DNA of 64,000 nt from Burkholderia cepacia GG4 (GCF_000292915.1 NC_018513.1:2790001-2854000), one strand, 5' to 3'. Positions 20,276 to 29,772 are shown, counted from the first letter of the stretch. Notes: generated from the sequence alone by a model not told the origin. Numbers and translations are program-made.

Positions 20276-20709
20276 AGAAGAGCGCCCGCCGACAATCGCG
20301 CGAGCTGGCGACGCAGGGCCTGTATCAGTGGCTGCTGTCGAACGCGTCCTCCGGCGAGATCGACGCGCAACTGCGCGGCGCGCTCGGTTACGACAAGGCC
20401 GACAAGGAGCTGCTCGACGCGATCCTGCACGGCGTGATTCGCGAGCATGCGACGCTCGTCGAAGCCCTCACGCCGTCGCTCGACCGTCCGGTCGACCAGC
20501 TGTCGCCGGTCGAACGCGCCGTGCTGCTGATCGCGACGTTCGAGCTCACGCATCATGTCGAAACGCCGTACCGCGTGATCATCAACGAAGCAGTCGAACT
20601 CGCGAAGACGTTCGGCGGCTCCGACGGCTACAAGTACGTCAACGGCGTGCTCGACAAGCTCGCCGCGAAGCTGCGCCCCGCTGAAACGCAGGCGCGCCGC
20701 AACGGCTGA
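20272..20709 (+). CDS. nusB: Transcription antitermination factor NusB
   Basis: This is a 145-residue all-helical RNA-binding protein. It opens with [19 protein letters not shown], the boxA-contacting N-terminus, and has the later [13 protein letters not shown] and [20 protein letters not shown] blocks. With NusE/S10 it promotes antitermination on rRNA operons. The four-base overlap with ribH is the standard bacterial arrangement. Confidence 0.96.
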   Translation: MKKSARRQSRELATQGLYQWLLSNASSGEIDAQLRGALGYDKADKELLDAILHGVIREHATLVEALTPSLDRPVDQLSPVERAVLLIATFELTHHVETPYRVIINEAVELAKTFGGSDGYKYVNGVLDKLAAKLRPAETQARRNG

Positions 20710-20721
20710 TTCCGTGTGTTG

Positions 20722-20745
20722 ACGGGCGCGCAAGCGCCCGTTTTT
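20722..20745 (+). terminator. Intrinsic terminator after nusB
   Basis: ACGGGCGC (20722-20729) and GCGCCCGT (20734-20741) form a perfect stem with a GCAA tetraloop, followed by TTTT. Confidence 0.93.
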
Positions 20746-20774
20746 CGTTCTCCCTCCCCCGCCCCGCCCGACCG

Positions 20775-21971
20775 ATGAATACCACCGCCGATTCGCTCAT
20801 CACGCTCGCCGCACGCGTCGACGCGATCCAGCCCTTCTACGTGATGGAACTGATGAAGGAGGCACAGCGTCTCGAGTCCTCCGGGCGCGATGTTATCCAC
20901 ATGGGCATCGGCGAGCCGGATTTCACCGCGCCGGAGCCGGTCATCGAGGCGGCCGCGGCCGCATTGCGCCGCGGGGTCACGCAGTACACGAGCGCGCTCG
21001 GCATCGCGCCGCTGCGCGAAGCGATCGCCGCGCACTATGCGCGCGCCTACGGCCTCACGATCAGCCCCGAGCGGATCGTCGTGACGGCCGGCGCGTCGGC
21101 CGCGCTGCTGCTCGCGTGCCTCGCGCTCGTCGGCCGCGACGATGAAGTGCTGATGCCCGACCCATCGTATCCGTGCAACCGGCACTTCGTCGCGGCGGCC
21201 GAAGGCCGCCCGGTGCTCGTGCCGAGCGGCCCGGAAGCCCGCTTCCAGCTCACGGCGGACGACGTCCGCACGCGCTGGGGCAGCCGGACGCGCGGCGTGC
21301 TGCTCGCGTCGCCGTCGAACCCGACCGGCACGTCGCTCGAGCCGGACGAGCTCAAGCGGATCGTCGAAGCCGTACGCGCACGCGGCGGCTTCACGATCGT
21401 CGACGAGATCTACCAGGGGCTCAGCTACGACGCGGCACCCGTATCGGCGCTGTCGTTCGGCGACGATGTCGTCACCGTGAACAGCTTCTCGAAGTACTTC
21501 AGCATGACCGGCTGGCGACTCGGCTGGCTGGTCGTACCGCCCGCCCTCGTCGGCACCTTCGAAAAGCTGTCGCAGAACCTCTTCATCTGCCCGTCGGCGC
21601 TCGCGCAGCACGCGGCGCTCGCGTGCTTCGAACCGGCGGCGCTCGATATCTACGAAGCACGCCGTCTCGAATTCAAGCGTCGCCGCGACTTCATCGCACC
21701 GGCGCTCGAACGGCTCGGTTTCAAGGTGCCCGTGATGCCGGACGGTGCGTTCTACGTATATGCGCAGTGCGGCGGCGTCGCCCATCCGGCGGCCGGCGAC
21801 AGCGCGACGCTCACGCAGGCGATGCTGCACGACGCGGGCGTCGTGCTGGTGCCGGGCATGGACTTCGGCGTGCATGCGCCGCGCGACTATATCCGGCTGT
21901 CCTATGCGACCGCCTACTCGCGCCTCGAAGAGGCCGTCGAGCGGCTCGCGACGCTGTTCGGCCAGCACTGA
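20775..21971 (+). CDS. PLP-dependent class I/II aminotransferase
   Basis: This is a 398-residue enzyme of the aspartate aminotransferase superfamily. It shows HMGIGEPDF near residue 42, SNPTGT near 180, the cofactor Asp-x-x-Tyr in IVDEIYQGL, and the PLP-lysine in SFSKYFSMTGWRLGW near residue 240. It is likely to act on alanine, aspartate or branched or aromatic amino acids; the exact substrate is not visible. It stands alone between two terminators. Confidence 0.9.
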   Translation: MNTTADSLITLAARVDAIQPFYVMELMKEAQRLESSGRDVIHMGIGEPDFTAPEPVIEAAAAALRRGVTQYTSALGIAPLREAIAAHYARAYGLTISPERIVVTAGASAALLLACLALVGRDDEVLMPDPSYPCNRHFVAAAEGRPVLVPSGPEARFQLTADDVRTRWGSRTRGVLLASPSNPTGTSLEPDELKRIVEAVRARGGFTIVDEIYQGLSYDAAPVSALSFGDDVVTVNSFSKYFSMTGWRLGWLVVPPALVGTFEKLSQNLFICPSALAQHAALACFEPAALDIYEARRLEFKRRRDFIAPALERLGFKVPVMPDGAFYVYAQCGGVAHPAAGDSATLTQAMLHDAGVVLVPGMDFGVHAPRDYIRLSYATAYSRLEEAVERLATLFGQH

Positions 21972-22028
21972 CGACGTCCGACCCGGCCTTCCGGCCGGCG
22001 CGCCGGGTCCTTCGGCCTGCGCAAAAAA

Positions 22029-22057
22029 GAAAAGGCACCCGAATCGGGTGCCTTTTT
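22029..22057. terminator. Bidirectional intrinsic terminator
   Basis: GGCACCC (22034-22040) pairs with GGGTGCC (22046-22052), with A-rich 5' and TTTTT 3' flanks. It lies between the aminotransferase and the convergent transglycosylase. Confidence 0.92.
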
Positions 22058-22085
22058 GCTTGGGTCCGGCCGGAACCGTGTGGCG

Positions 22086-23198
22086 TTATGCGCCGAGTTC
22101 CGGATGATCGCCGTGCGACTGCTTCGCGGTGTCGACGCTCGCGTCGTCCTGCTTCGGCGCGGCGGACTTCGCGGCGATCGGCTGCGCGGAGTCGAGCGTC
22201 GCGTGCACGCGCTTCGCGCCCGCCGCCGCTGCCGTCACGGCCGCGGTGACGATCGGCTTCGACGGCTGGGCCGGCGCCTGCGGCGCGTTGACCGGCACGC
22301 TGCGGCCGTGCGCGACGTCGCGCAGGCGGCCGCGCTCGGCCATGACCTTCGAACCGTACACGGTGTCGTCCGGGTTCGTCGAGCCGTTGTACATGCGCAG
22401 GCCGTTCGCCAGTGAGCCGCCGCGGGCGATGCAGTCCTTCAGCACCAGCGCGCCGACCTGCAGGTTCGCGATCGGTTGCAGCGCGGTGTCGGTACCGCCG
22501 AAATATTCGAACTTGTCGGAGTGGACCTTCGACATGACCTGCATCAGGCCTTGCGCGCCGACGCCGCTTTCCGCGTACGGGTTGAAGCCCGATTCGATCG
22601 CCATCACGGACAGCAGCAGCAGCGGATCGAGGCCGACGTCGTGGCCGGTCTGGAACGCGGCCTTGACGAGCTGGCCGAGCGGCTCCTGGGCCACGCGGTA
22701 ACGGCGCGACAGGTAGGTGGCGACGAGTGCCTGCTGGCGGTTCGACGCGAGTGCACGATCGTCGCGCGCATCGGCCGGCACCCGCTGGGACGGGATCAAT
22801 TTCGCAAGCGCGACGGGCGACGGGCCGTTGCGGGCCGAATCGGACGCGTCGTTCTGCGCGGCGGCTTCCGGTGCGACGTCGAGGCCGACGGCAAGCGCAT
22901 CCGGTTCGGGCGCGTCTTCCTGCTGCGGCTGCGCGCCGGCGGGCGCGAAATTCGGCAGCGGATGGCCGGTCAGCAGACGGGCCGGACCCGCCTGCACGGC
23001 CGCGGACACGACCGGCATCAGCTTCGCGGCGAGGTCCCCGCGCACGGTCGGCAGCAGCCACAGGGCAAGTGCAACCGCGACAGCAAGACAGCCGACAACG
23101 CTGAATAAATGGTGACTGACACGCGTCCCGCGACGCAGCATGTTGCGCACGATTTGCGCATGCTGCTCACTAGGACGCCACGATAACCAAGCGTTCAT
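22086..23198 (-). CDS. Membrane-anchored lytic transglycosylase (SLT domain)
   Basis: This is a 370-residue protein with a short cytoplasmic N-terminus. One hydrophobic anchor (SVVGCLAVAVALALWLLP, about residues 33-50) and a variable Ala/Pro/Asp-rich linker follow. The SLT domain has catalytic Glu202 in MAIESGFNP, GAQGLMQVM, and a C-terminal YNGS motif. It should cleave murein to anhydromuropeptides in the periplasm. The last about 60 residues are a low-complexity Ala/Lys/Pro tail. The start has GGGAGAT upstream. Confidence 0.9.
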   Translation of the reverse strand: MNAWLSWRPSEQHAQIVRNMLRRGTRVSHHLFSVVGCLAVAVALALWLLPTVRGDLAAKLMPVVSAAVQAGPARLLTGHPLPNFAPAGAQPQQEDAPEPDALAVGLDVAPEAAAQNDASDSARNGPSPVALAKLIPSQRVPADARDDRALASNRQQALVATYLSRRYRVAQEPLGQLVKAAFQTGHDVGLDPLLLLSVMAIESGFNPYAESGVGAQGLMQVMSKVHSDKFEYFGGTDTALQPIANLQVGALVLKDCIARGGSLANGLRMYNGSTNPDDTVYGSKVMAERGRLRDVAHGRSVPVNAPQAPAQPSKPIVTAAVTAAAAGAKRVHATLDSAQPIAAKSAAPKQDDASVDTAKQSHGDHPELGA

Positions 23199-23562
23199 TC
23201 AGATCATCTCCCATGAACATGATTCGTGCGGCTCGCTCAGCTCGATGGCGAGACAGAATACGCGCCGCGGAATCACGACGCCGCGCGCCTTGGTTGGGGC
23301 GTGCAGGCATCGGAGAAACGGTATAAGACCGTTCGGGGCCACGGTGTAAGAGGGCCGGCACCTTCGCACATTGGGCGAGGCGGGCATACGCGGTGGCACC
23401 CACGCAAAAAACCAGCGTCTGGTGGCGCTGGCTGGGACTACGACTAAGGCCGTCGAATACGCCGTGCAGGTTTCGGCGGACGGTGACGCGCTGCGTCAAA
23501 GATCGGTGATTGGCGGCTCGAAGCCTTTTACCCTGCAACCAATGTGAGCGGATTCTAGCAGG

Positions 23563-23590
23563 GTTTTATAGATCGTCAACACTATAAAAC
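23563..23590. promoter_or_regulatory. Perfect inverted repeat, candidate operator
   Basis: GTTTTATAG (23563-23571) and CTATAAAAC (23582-23590) are exact reverse complements separated by 10 bases. The 19-base centre-to-centre spacing suits a dimeric regulator. There is no T-run after the repeat, so a terminator is unlikely. The regulator is unknown. Confidence 0.5.
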
Positions 23591-23708
23591 ATAAAAATCA
23601 TAACAAAAAGTAATTTTGAATCGGCCTTCAGATCGTGAGCCCCCTGCCGTAGGGGCTTTGCGCGCGGTCGACTTTTTTCTCCGCCGGGCGTGCGCGCGGC
23701 GGCCCGGG

Positions 23709-23714
23709 TAAAAT
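23709..23714 (+). promoter_or_regulatory. Probable -10 element of ubiD
   Basis: TAAAAT lies 79 bases before the ubiD start in otherwise GC-rich sequence. Confidence 0.3.
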
Positions 23715-23793
23715 CGTCGGTCGATTCGGGGCCGCAGCCGGCCGCTGCGCCCGCCCATCGCTGCCCGCCCTGCGGGCGGCCCGGACCTTCTTC

Positions 23794-25350
23794 ATGAAAT
23801 ACAAAGACTTACGCGATTTCATCCAGCGCCTCGAGGCGCTCGGCGAACTGCGGCGCGTCACGCAACCCGTGTCGCCCGTGCTCGAAATGACCGAGCTGTG
23901 CGACCGCGTGCTGCGCGCCGGCGGCCCGGCGCTGCTGTTCAACGCACCGCCCGGCAATGCGTTCCCGGTGCTCGGCAACCTGTTCGGCACGCCGCGCCGC
24001 GTCGCGCTCGGAATGGGCGTCGATGCGGGCGACGACGCTGCGCTCGGCTCGCTGCGCGACCTCGGGCGGCTGCTGTCCGCGCTGAAGGAACCGGACCCGC
24101 CGAAGAGCCTGAAGGACGCCGGCAAGCTGCTGTCGCTCGCGAAGGCCGTGTGGGACATGGCGCCGAAATCGGTGTCGTCGCCGCCATGCCAGGAGATCGT
24201 CTGGGAAGGCGCCGACGTCGACCTGAACAAGCTGCCGATCCAGACCTGCTGGCCCGGCGATGCGGGGCCGCTGGTCACGTGGGGCCTGACGGTCACGCGC
24301 GGGCCGAACAAGCCGCGCCAGAACCTCGGCATCTACCGCCAGCAGCTGATCGGCCGCAACAAACTGATCATGCGCTGGCTCGCGCATCGCGGCGGCGCGC
24401 TCGACTTCCGCGAATTCGCGCTGAAGAACCCCGGCAAGCCGTATCCGGTCGCAGTCGTGCTCGGCGCGGATCCGGCCACGACGCTCGGCGCAGTGACGCC
24501 GGTGCCCGACTCGCTGTCCGAGTACCAGTTCGCCGGCCTGCTGCGCGGCAGTCGCACCGAACTCGCGAAGTGCCTGACGCCCGGGGTCGACACGCTGCAG
24601 GTGCCCGCCCGCGCGGAGATCGTGCTCGAAGGCTTCATTTATCCGCAGGACGGCACGCCCGGCCCTGCCCCGGCCGGCGCACCGCCGCGTCCGGCCGGCA
24701 ACGCGGCCGCCGCGTACGAGCACGCGCTCGAAGGCCCGTACGGCGACCACACCGGCTATTACAACGAGCAGGAGTGGTTTCCGGTGTTCACCGTCGAGCG
24801 CATCACGATGCGCCGCGACGCGATCTATCACTCGACCTATACGGGCAAGCCGCCCGACGAGCCTGCGGTGCTCGGCGTCGCGCTCAACGAGGTGTTCGTG
24901 CCGCTGCTGCAGAAGCAGTTCTCCGAGATCACCGACTTCTACCTGCCGCCGGAAGGCTGCAGCTACCGGATGGCCATCGTCCAGATGAAGAAGAGCTACA
25001 CGGGCCACGCAAAGCGCGTGATGTTCGGCGTATGGAGCTTCCTGCGGCAGTTCATGTATACGAAGTTCATCGTGGTCGTCGACGAGGACGTGAACATCCG
25101 CGACTGGAACGAGGTGATCTGGGCGATCACGACGCGCGTCGACCCCGTGCGCGACACGGTAATGGTCGACAGCACGCCGATCGACTATCTCGATTTCGCG
25201 TCGCCCGTCGCCGGCCTCGGCTCGAAGATGGGGCTCGACGCGACCAACAAGTGGCCCGGCGAGACGAACCGCGAATGGGGCCGCCCGATCGAGATGGACG
25301 CGGCCGTGAAGGCGCGCGTCGACCGGCTCTGGCAGGAGATCGGTCTATAA
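23794..25350 (+). CDS. ubiD: 3-octaprenyl-4-hydroxybenzoate carboxy-lyase (UbiD family)
   Basis: This 518-residue enzyme decarboxylates the polyprenyl-hydroxybenzoate intermediate of ubiquinone synthesis using prenylated FMN. It opens [22 protein letters not shown] and has the N-terminal LLFNAPPGN block. The central [19 protein letters not shown] and the C-terminal [18 protein letters not shown] are UbiD signatures. Length matches UbiD of E. coli type. A flavin prenyltransferase (ubiX), needed for the cofactor, is not in the window. Confidence 0.95.
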   Translation: MKYKDLRDFIQRLEALGELRRVTQPVSPVLEMTELCDRVLRAGGPALLFNAPPGNAFPVLGNLFGTPRRVALGMGVDAGDDAALGSLRDLGRLLSALKEPDPPKSLKDAGKLLSLAKAVWDMAPKSVSSPPCQEIVWEGADVDLNKLPIQTCWPGDAGPLVTWGLTVTRGPNKPRQNLGIYRQQLIGRNKLIMRWLAHRGGALDFREFALKNPGKPYPVAVVLGADPATTLGAVTPVPDSLSEYQFAGLLRGSRTELAKCLTPGVDTLQVPARAEIVLEGFIYPQDGTPGPAPAGAPPRPAGNAAAAYEHALEGPYGDHTGYYNEQEWFPVFTVERITMRRDAIYHSTYTGKPPDEPAVLGVALNEVFVPLLQKQFSEITDFYLPPEGCSYRMAIVQMKKSYTGHAKRVMFGVWSFLRQFMYTKFIVVVDEDVNIRDWNEVIWAITTRVDPVRDTVMVDSTPIDYLDFASPVAGLGSKMGLDATNKWPGETNREWGRPIEMDAAVKARVDRLWQEIGL

Positions 25351-25413
25351 GCCCGCGCGCGGCCGGCGCGCGCCGGCCCGTGCATTGAAGGCACCCCGAC
25401 CCTACGAACGACG

Positions 25414-26085
25414 ATGAGCTTTCCCCCCGCCTCGATGCTGTCCGATGGATTCTTCCTGTCGCTGTCGCTGTGTCTCGACATCGGCCTCGTCAACGTCGCG
25501 ATGCTGTCGCTGACGCTGTCGCACGGCTTCCGGCCGGGCTTCTGGCTCGGCGTCGGCTCGTGCGTCGGCGATCTCGTCTACGCGGCGCTCGCGCTCGCGG
25601 GGATGGCCGTGCTGCTGCAGTTCGAGGCCGTGCGCTGGATCGTCTGGATCGGCGGCGGCGCGGTGCTGCTGTTCCTCACGTGGAAGATGGCGCGCGAAGC
25701 GCTCGCGCCGGCCGGCACTGCCGACGACGGCGACGCGGACGACACGCCGCAGCCGCGCGCCAGCGCGCGGCGCAGCTTCCTGCGCGGGATGCTGCTCGCG
25801 ATGTCGTCGCCGAGCGCGATCCTGTGGTTCGCGGCGGTCGGCGGCGCGCTGATCGCGAAAGCCGGCGCGACCACGCCGGTGACGGCATCGGTGTTCCTGT
25901 CCGGCTTCTTCCTCGGCGGCCTCGCGTGGACGCTGTTCATGTGCACGCTCGCGAGCCAGGGCCGCAAGCGCGCGGGCGCGGGGCTGATGCGTGCGTGCCA
26001 CGTCGCATCGGCGCTGCTGTTCGCGTATTTCTCGTACAGCGTGATCGTCGGCGGCTATCGCGACCTGATTGCCCACGCGGTGTGA
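25414..26085 (+). CDS. LysE/RhtB-family exporter
   Basis: This 223-residue membrane protein has about six spans. It begins with ASMLSDGFFLSLSLCLDIGLVNVAML, which corresponds to the family's N-terminal helix and the PGP/PxxxxN region. A hydrophilic Asp-rich loop of about 30 residues splits the protein after span 3. A second half follows from RRSFLRGMLLAMSSPSAILWF. Members export amino acids or small metabolites; the substrate is unknown. Confidence 0.82.
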   Translation: MSFPPASMLSDGFFLSLSLCLDIGLVNVAMLSLTLSHGFRPGFWLGVGSCVGDLVYAALALAGMAVLLQFEAVRWIVWIGGGAVLLFLTWKMAREALAPAGTADDGDADDTPQPRASARRSFLRGMLLAMSSPSAILWFAAVGGALIAKAGATTPVTASVFLSGFFLGGLAWTLFMCTLASQGRKRAGAGLMRACHVASALLFAYFSYSVIVGGYRDLIAHAV

Positions 26086-26125
26086 CCGACGCGCGCCGGC
26101 CATGCGCCGGACTGCGGCCCCAATG

Positions 26126-26166
26126 AAAAACGGCGCAACGCCCCGCGAGGGACGTTGCGCCGTTTT
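26126..26166. terminator. Bidirectional intrinsic terminator
   Basis: CGGCGCAACG (26131-26140) pairs perfectly with CGTTGCGCCG (26153-26162), with AAAAA before and TTTT after. It separates the LysE gene from the convergent small secreted protein. Confidence 0.93.
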
Positions 26167-26199
26167 GCCGCGCGCGGTCAGGCCGCCGCGCGGAATGCG

Positions 26200-26502
26200 T
26201 CAACGACGCCAGCCGTGGTGACCCCAGCCGCCGTAACCGTGACGCCAGTACGGACGGCCGTAGTAGCCGTAGCCGCCGTAGCCGCCGACGACCACCGGGG
26301 GCGGCGCATAGTAGGCCGGCGCCGGCGCGTAATACACGGGCGGGGGCGGCGCGTAGTACACGGGCGGCGGCGCTGCATACACGGGATAAGCGGGTGCGAC
26401 CGGGATACCGATGCCGACCCCGATCGACACGTGGGCCTGCGCGGCGCTCGCGGCACCCAGGCCCAGCGCGGCGGCGGCGATGAACGGAATGAGCTTTTTC
26501 AC
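26200..26502 (-). CDS. Small secreted Pro/Tyr/Gly-rich protein
   Basis: This is a 100-residue exported protein. It has a Sec signal, MKKLIPFIAAAALGLGAASA, cut after AQA near residue 23. The mature chain is low-complexity, with repeats of the form YYAPPP (about residues 45-75) then a GYGGYGYYGR and His/Trp-rich C-terminus. The GTG start at 26502 is supported by CAGGAG seven bases upstream; there is no in-frame ATG nearby. Similar proteins are common in Burkholderia and often noted as envelope-stress or surface proteins, but no function is established here. Confidence 0.75.
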   Translation of the reverse strand: MKKLIPFIAAAALGLGAASAAQAHVSIGVGIGIPVAPAYPVYAAPPPVYYAPPPPVYYAPAPAYYAPPPVVVGGYGGYGYYGRPYWRHGYGGWGHHGWRR

Positions 26503-27017
26503 TTCGATTCTCCTGCTGGAGCGGTAATTTATGCGCTCCTGACGGCAACGGCGGGCATGCACGTCGCATGGATGCAATGTAGCGAAAACCCGACCCACGC
26601 GTATCGCCCATTTGTTGCAAATTGCAATTCGACCGGGCTGCATCCGCCGCGCGGTGCGGCTCGGCCGCCCCGTGAAACCCCTTGCGGGTCGCGCGATTCC
26701 GTCCGACCAGCCGGATCGCGACACGCCGCCCGGTCAGTCTTACCGGCTCCGGCGCGCGCAGCGTGAACGCTTCCGTAATCAACGATTACAAATTTGAGAC
26801 AAGACGCCGACAATTCAAGACGGACAAGGGTCCGGCGTGATTCGGGGCCGGATTCGGCGAGCTTCATGCGACGGCGCGACCACGGCGCGAATCGGCCGGT
26901 GGTTCGCGGTGAAGGTCTCCAGGCCGGCACCGCATCGGCATCCAAACTGCCCGTCCGCGGCCACCCCGCCATTCCTGCGATACTGGCGGCTGCCCCGATT
27001 TCGCTTCGTGACCCGCC
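26503..27017. other. Intergenic region upstream of the secreted protein and the DUF2520 gene
   Basis: This 515-base divergent spacer has no supported gene. It holds AT-richer patches, a TTGCAAATTGCAA near 26614-26630, and the inverted repeat at 26775-26789. A minus-strand open frame spans most of it but has no recognisable protein features. Confidence 0.5.
26775..26789. promoter_or_regulatory. Short inverted repeat, candidate regulator site
   Basis: GTAATC and GATTAC flank AAC, giving a 15-base dyad in a short AT-rich patch. The facing gene and the regulator are unknown. Confidence 0.3.
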
Positions 27018-27947
27018 ATGCCTCTCCCCGACACTCCCCGCATAGGCTTCATCGGCGCCGGACGCCTCGCGCGCTGCCTTGCGCAGCGTTTTGCGCAGGC
27101 CGGCTTTCCGGTCGTCGCGATCGCAAGCCGCACGCACGAATCAGCCACGGCACTCGCCGCACGCATCGACGGTTGCCGCGCGGTCGAAACGCCGCAGCAG
27201 GTCGTCGACGCGGCCGACCTGATCTTCCTGACGGTACCCGACGACCATCTCGCGTCCACCGCCGCGGCGCTGCGGTTCGACGCATCGCGCGCGGCAGGCC
27301 AGGCGCTCGTCCACTGCAGCGGCGCGTCGGCGGTCGAACTGCTCGATCCGGCGAAACGGGACGGCGCGGCCACCGGCGGGTTCCACCCGCTCTACCTGTT
27401 CGGCGGCACGGACGCCGATCTCGCCCGCATCGACGGCTGCTCGGTCACGATCGAAGCCGACGGTGCGCTGCACGCGACGCTGATGCGACTCGCTGCCGCA
27501 CTCGGCTGCCATCCGCTGTCGATTCCGGCCGGCGGCCGAATGCTCTATCACGCGGCCGCGCATTACGCGGCGAGCTTCGCACTGTGCGGGCTGTCGGAGG
27601 CGGTCGAGCTGTGGCGCGGCCTCGGCTTCGACGAGGACGCCGCGCTGCGCGCGCTGCTGCCGATGCTCGCCGGCACGATCGAGACCGCGCGCGACAAGGG
27701 CCTCGCCAACGCGCTGTCGGGCCCCGTGTCGCGCGGCGACACCGGGATCGTCGAGCGCCAGCTCGCGCTGCTCGAGGCGCGCGGCGGCGATCACGCGACG
27801 CTGTACGCGCTGATGACGCGCCGCGCGGTCGCGCTCGCGGCACAGCGCGCCACGCCGCCGGCTTCGCTGCCGGCACTTGCGCAAGCCGTCGAAACATCGC
27901 TCGCGCGCACCGCCGCGCGCCCCTCCCCGCCGCGCGACGAGGCGTGA
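27018..27947 (+). CDS. Rossmann-fold plus DUF2520 protein
   Basis: This is a 309-residue NAD(P)-binding-like protein. Residues 8-25 show the dinucleotide motif IGFIGAGRLARCLAQRFA. LIFLTVPDDHL follows near residue 75 and GGFHPLYLFGG near 118. The all-helical C-terminal half resembles the DUF2520 domain, related to 6-phosphogluconate dehydrogenase-like and pyrroline-carboxylate-reductase-like oxidoreductases. The substrate is unknown. The gap to the YggT gene is 76 bases. Confidence 0.82.
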   Translation: MPLPDTPRIGFIGAGRLARCLAQRFAQAGFPVVAIASRTHESATALAARIDGCRAVETPQQVVDAADLIFLTVPDDHLASTAAALRFDASRAAGQALVHCSGASAVELLDPAKRDGAATGGFHPLYLFGGTDADLARIDGCSVTIEADGALHATLMRLAAALGCHPLSIPAGGRMLYHAAAHYAASFALCGLSEAVELWRGLGFDEDAALRALLPMLAGTIETARDKGLANALSGPVSRGDTGIVERQLALLEARGGDHATLYALMTRRAVALAAQRATPPASLPALAQAVETSLARTAARPSPPRDEA

Positions 27948-28023
27948 TAAGGTGTCGGCCGATGCGCCGCCATCCGGCGTTGGCGGCCGCACGCTACTCG
28001 ACTGTATAAAAAGGATGCCAACG

Positions 28024-28587
28024 ATGTTCGGCGAGATCGCCCGTTTTCTGCTCAATACCATCTTCACGCTGTTCGGCGCCGCGCTGATCCTGCGCGTCTG
28101 GATGCAGGCCGTCCGCGTGCCGCCGTACAACCCCGTCACGCAGGCCGTGCTGCAGGCGACCAACTGGCTCGTGCTGCCGCTGCGCCGCGTAATCGCGGGC
28201 GTGCGCGGCATCGACTGGGCGAGCGTCGTCGCCGCGCTGCTCACCGCGCTGGTCTACGTCGTGTTGATGGTCGTGATGGCCGGCTTCGATCCGGCCTCGG
28301 TGATCGCGACGCTCGTCGTGGTCGCGCTGCTCACCGTGGTGAAGTGGGCGCTGAACCTCGTGATCTGGATGACGATCCTGATGGCGCTGCTGTCGTGGCT
28401 CAATCCGCGCTCGGCGGCGATGCCGATCCTCTACCAGCTCACCGCGCCGTTCCTGAACCCGCTGCGCCGCATCATCCCGAACCTGGGCGGCATCGACCTG
28501 TCGCCGATCCTGCTGTTCGTGATCGTGCAGGTACTGCTGATGATCGTCACGCGCGCCGCCGTGTCGCTGACGATGTTCGGCATCTGA
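28024..28587 (+). CDS. YggT family membrane protein
   Basis: This 187-residue protein has two copies of the YggT unit, each with two spans. The first carries VPPYNPVTQAVLQATNWLVLPLRR and the second AMPILYQLTAPFLNPLRRIIP. The paired NP...PLRR motif is the family mark. YggT proteins are linked to cell division or osmotic tolerance in other bacteria, but the molecular role is unclear. The start at 28024 has AAGGATG upstream. Confidence 0.88.
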   Translation: MFGEIARFLLNTIFTLFGAALILRVWMQAVRVPPYNPVTQAVLQATNWLVLPLRRVIAGVRGIDWASVVAALLTALVYVVLMVVMAGFDPASVIATLVVVALLTVVKWALNLVIWMTILMALLSWLNPRSAAMPILYQLTAPFLNPLRRIIPNLGGIDLSPILLFVIVQVLLMIVTRAAVSLTMFGI

Positions 28588-28596
28588 CGCATCGCG

Positions 28597-28947
28597 CTAC
28601 GCTGCCGGCCCGCGCGCCGGCGGCGCCCCGAGCGTGTCGATCACGCCGAAGCGCGCGGGCATCATTGCGTAGCACACCCGAACTTTCTCGTGCGACAGCC
28701 GCTCGAGCAATCGCTGCGCCTCGTCCTCGGTGACGATGAATTCGACCTCGATCGCAAGCGAACCCTGCAGCTCGAAAAAGCGATCCTCGTGCAGCACGCG
28801 ATGCTGGCCGAAACCCGCCATCGCGCGAAACGCGGAACCGCCCGCGACGCCCATCCGGTTCGCTTCCTCCAGCAACCACTCCCATAGCGGCTTCCAGTGC
28901 AGCCGGTGCTGTTCGTGCACGTAGAAGCGCAAGAAGACCCTGTCCAT
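28597..28947 (-). CDS. DUF190 domain protein
   Basis: This is a 116-residue small soluble protein. The DUF190 pattern (PII-like ferredoxin fold) runs from VFLRFYVHEQHRLHWKPLWEWL to LAIEVEFIVTEDEAQRLLERL. It is preceded by a strong GGAGGAGG site. It lies 23 bases downstream of crcB on the same strand. DUF190 genes are often next to crcB, which suggests a regulatory or accessory part in fluoride handling, though this is unproven. Confidence 0.85.
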   Translation of the reverse strand: MDRVFLRFYVHEQHRLHWKPLWEWLLEEANRMGVAGGSAFRAMAGFGQHRVLHEDRFFELQGSLAIEVEFIVTEDEAQRLLERLSHEKVRVCYAMMPARFGVIDTLGAPPARGPAA

Positions 28948-28970
28948 CGCCTCCTCCGGTGCCGGCGCGC

Positions 28971-29357
28971 TCAGGCGGCCACGAACCACGCGCGCGCGGT
29001 CCACATGCCGAGCGCCGTCAGCGTGAACGATCCAGTCAAGTGTAGGGCAGCCACCGCGAACGCCCATCCGAATTCGCCCTGCATCGCGTGCGCCATCACT
29101 TCGGCCGAATAGGTCGAGAAGGTCGTGAGGCCGCCGAGGAAGCCCGTGATCACGAACAGCCGCCACTCGGGCGGCAGCCCGACGCGGGTCGTGAACACGA
29201 CGGCAGCGATACCGATCACGTAGCCGCCGATCAGGTTCGCGGCGAGCGTGCCGAGCGGCACGGCGGGAAAGAACTCGTTGAGCGCAAGGCTCAGGAACCA
29301 GCGCAGCAATGCGCCGAGCCCGGCGCCGACGAAGATCGCGACCATCGAATAGAACAA
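28971..29357 (-). CDS. crcB: Fluoride ion channel CrcB/Fluc
   Basis: This is a 128-residue four-span membrane protein that exports fluoride as a dual-topology dimer. It shows the family blocks [10 protein letters not shown] near residue 12, [15 protein letters not shown] near 35-50, and [15 protein letters not shown] near 72-87. The last contains the Phe-Ser-Thr pore residues. The likely start is TTG at 29357 with GAGGAG five bases before; the next ATG is only four codons in. It forms a pair with the DUF190 gene. Confidence 0.93.
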   Translation of the reverse strand: MFYSMVAIFVGAGLGALLRWFLSLALNEFFPAVPLGTLAANLIGGYVIGIAAVVFTTRVGLPPEWRLFVITGFLGGLTTFSTYSAEVMAHAMQGEFGWAFAVAALHLTGSFTLTALGMWTARAWFVAA

Positions 29358-29772
29358 GGGAACTCCTCGCTGACGGCGCCGCAGGGCAGGTGCGGCCTAC
29401 GCCGAACTGTATGCGGAATTGCGCCGCGCCGGCAATGCCGGGAAACCGGGCCGGCGTGCGCCGGATCGCGTCGTGCCGGCAGCATGCATTCGATTAATCC
29501 CGCGCGCGCAGCGCAATCGATATTTGCCATCGCATTACACTGGACATTACAAATCAATCTATAAAAACAGATTATTTGTCAGCTTTGAAAATCCCTTGAA
29601 CCGATTTATCCGGCTCGCCCGTCAATCCCGTAGACGCCATGTCTCACGGGCGTTACACGTACTTTCCCTTATCAGACATTCCCGCATTCAGCCGATATTT
29701 GATGCAATCGGCATTGCCGATTTCGTAGAATTGTTTCGCCCCCTTACTCCATCGACATGGAGATTCGAAAAA
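29358..29772. other. Divergent intergenic region between crcB and the S53 protease
   Basis: This 415-base spacer changes from GC-rich (29358-29510) to clearly AT-richer (about 29515-29770), consistent with a promoter for the protease gene. No fluoride riboswitch signature was recognised upstream of crcB. No gene is supported. Confidence 0.5.

Larger units (their letters stand above)
23199..23793. other. Divergent intergenic region between transglycosylase and ubiD
   Basis: This 595-base spacer has no supported gene; a 122-codon minus-strand frame here has noncoding-like composition. The stretch about 23555-23625 is strikingly AT-rich for this genome and holds a perfect 9-base inverted repeat (23563-23590). 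A TAAAAT at 23709-23714 may be the ubiD -10. Confidence 0.6.

Noticed and set aside
23170..23538. 122-codon minus-strand frame upstream of the transglycosylase
   Set aside because: Composition is noncoding-like, no family features are visible, and it overlaps the transglycosylase start and probable promoter.
26529..27137. Minus-strand frame of about 200 codons before the DUF2520 gene
   Set aside because: It overlaps the start of a well-supported plus-strand gene, and its translation has no recognisable features.
29358..29510. Fluoride riboswitch upstream of crcB
   Set aside because: The leader shows no crcB-motif core and the space before the start is GC-rich without the pseudoknot pattern.
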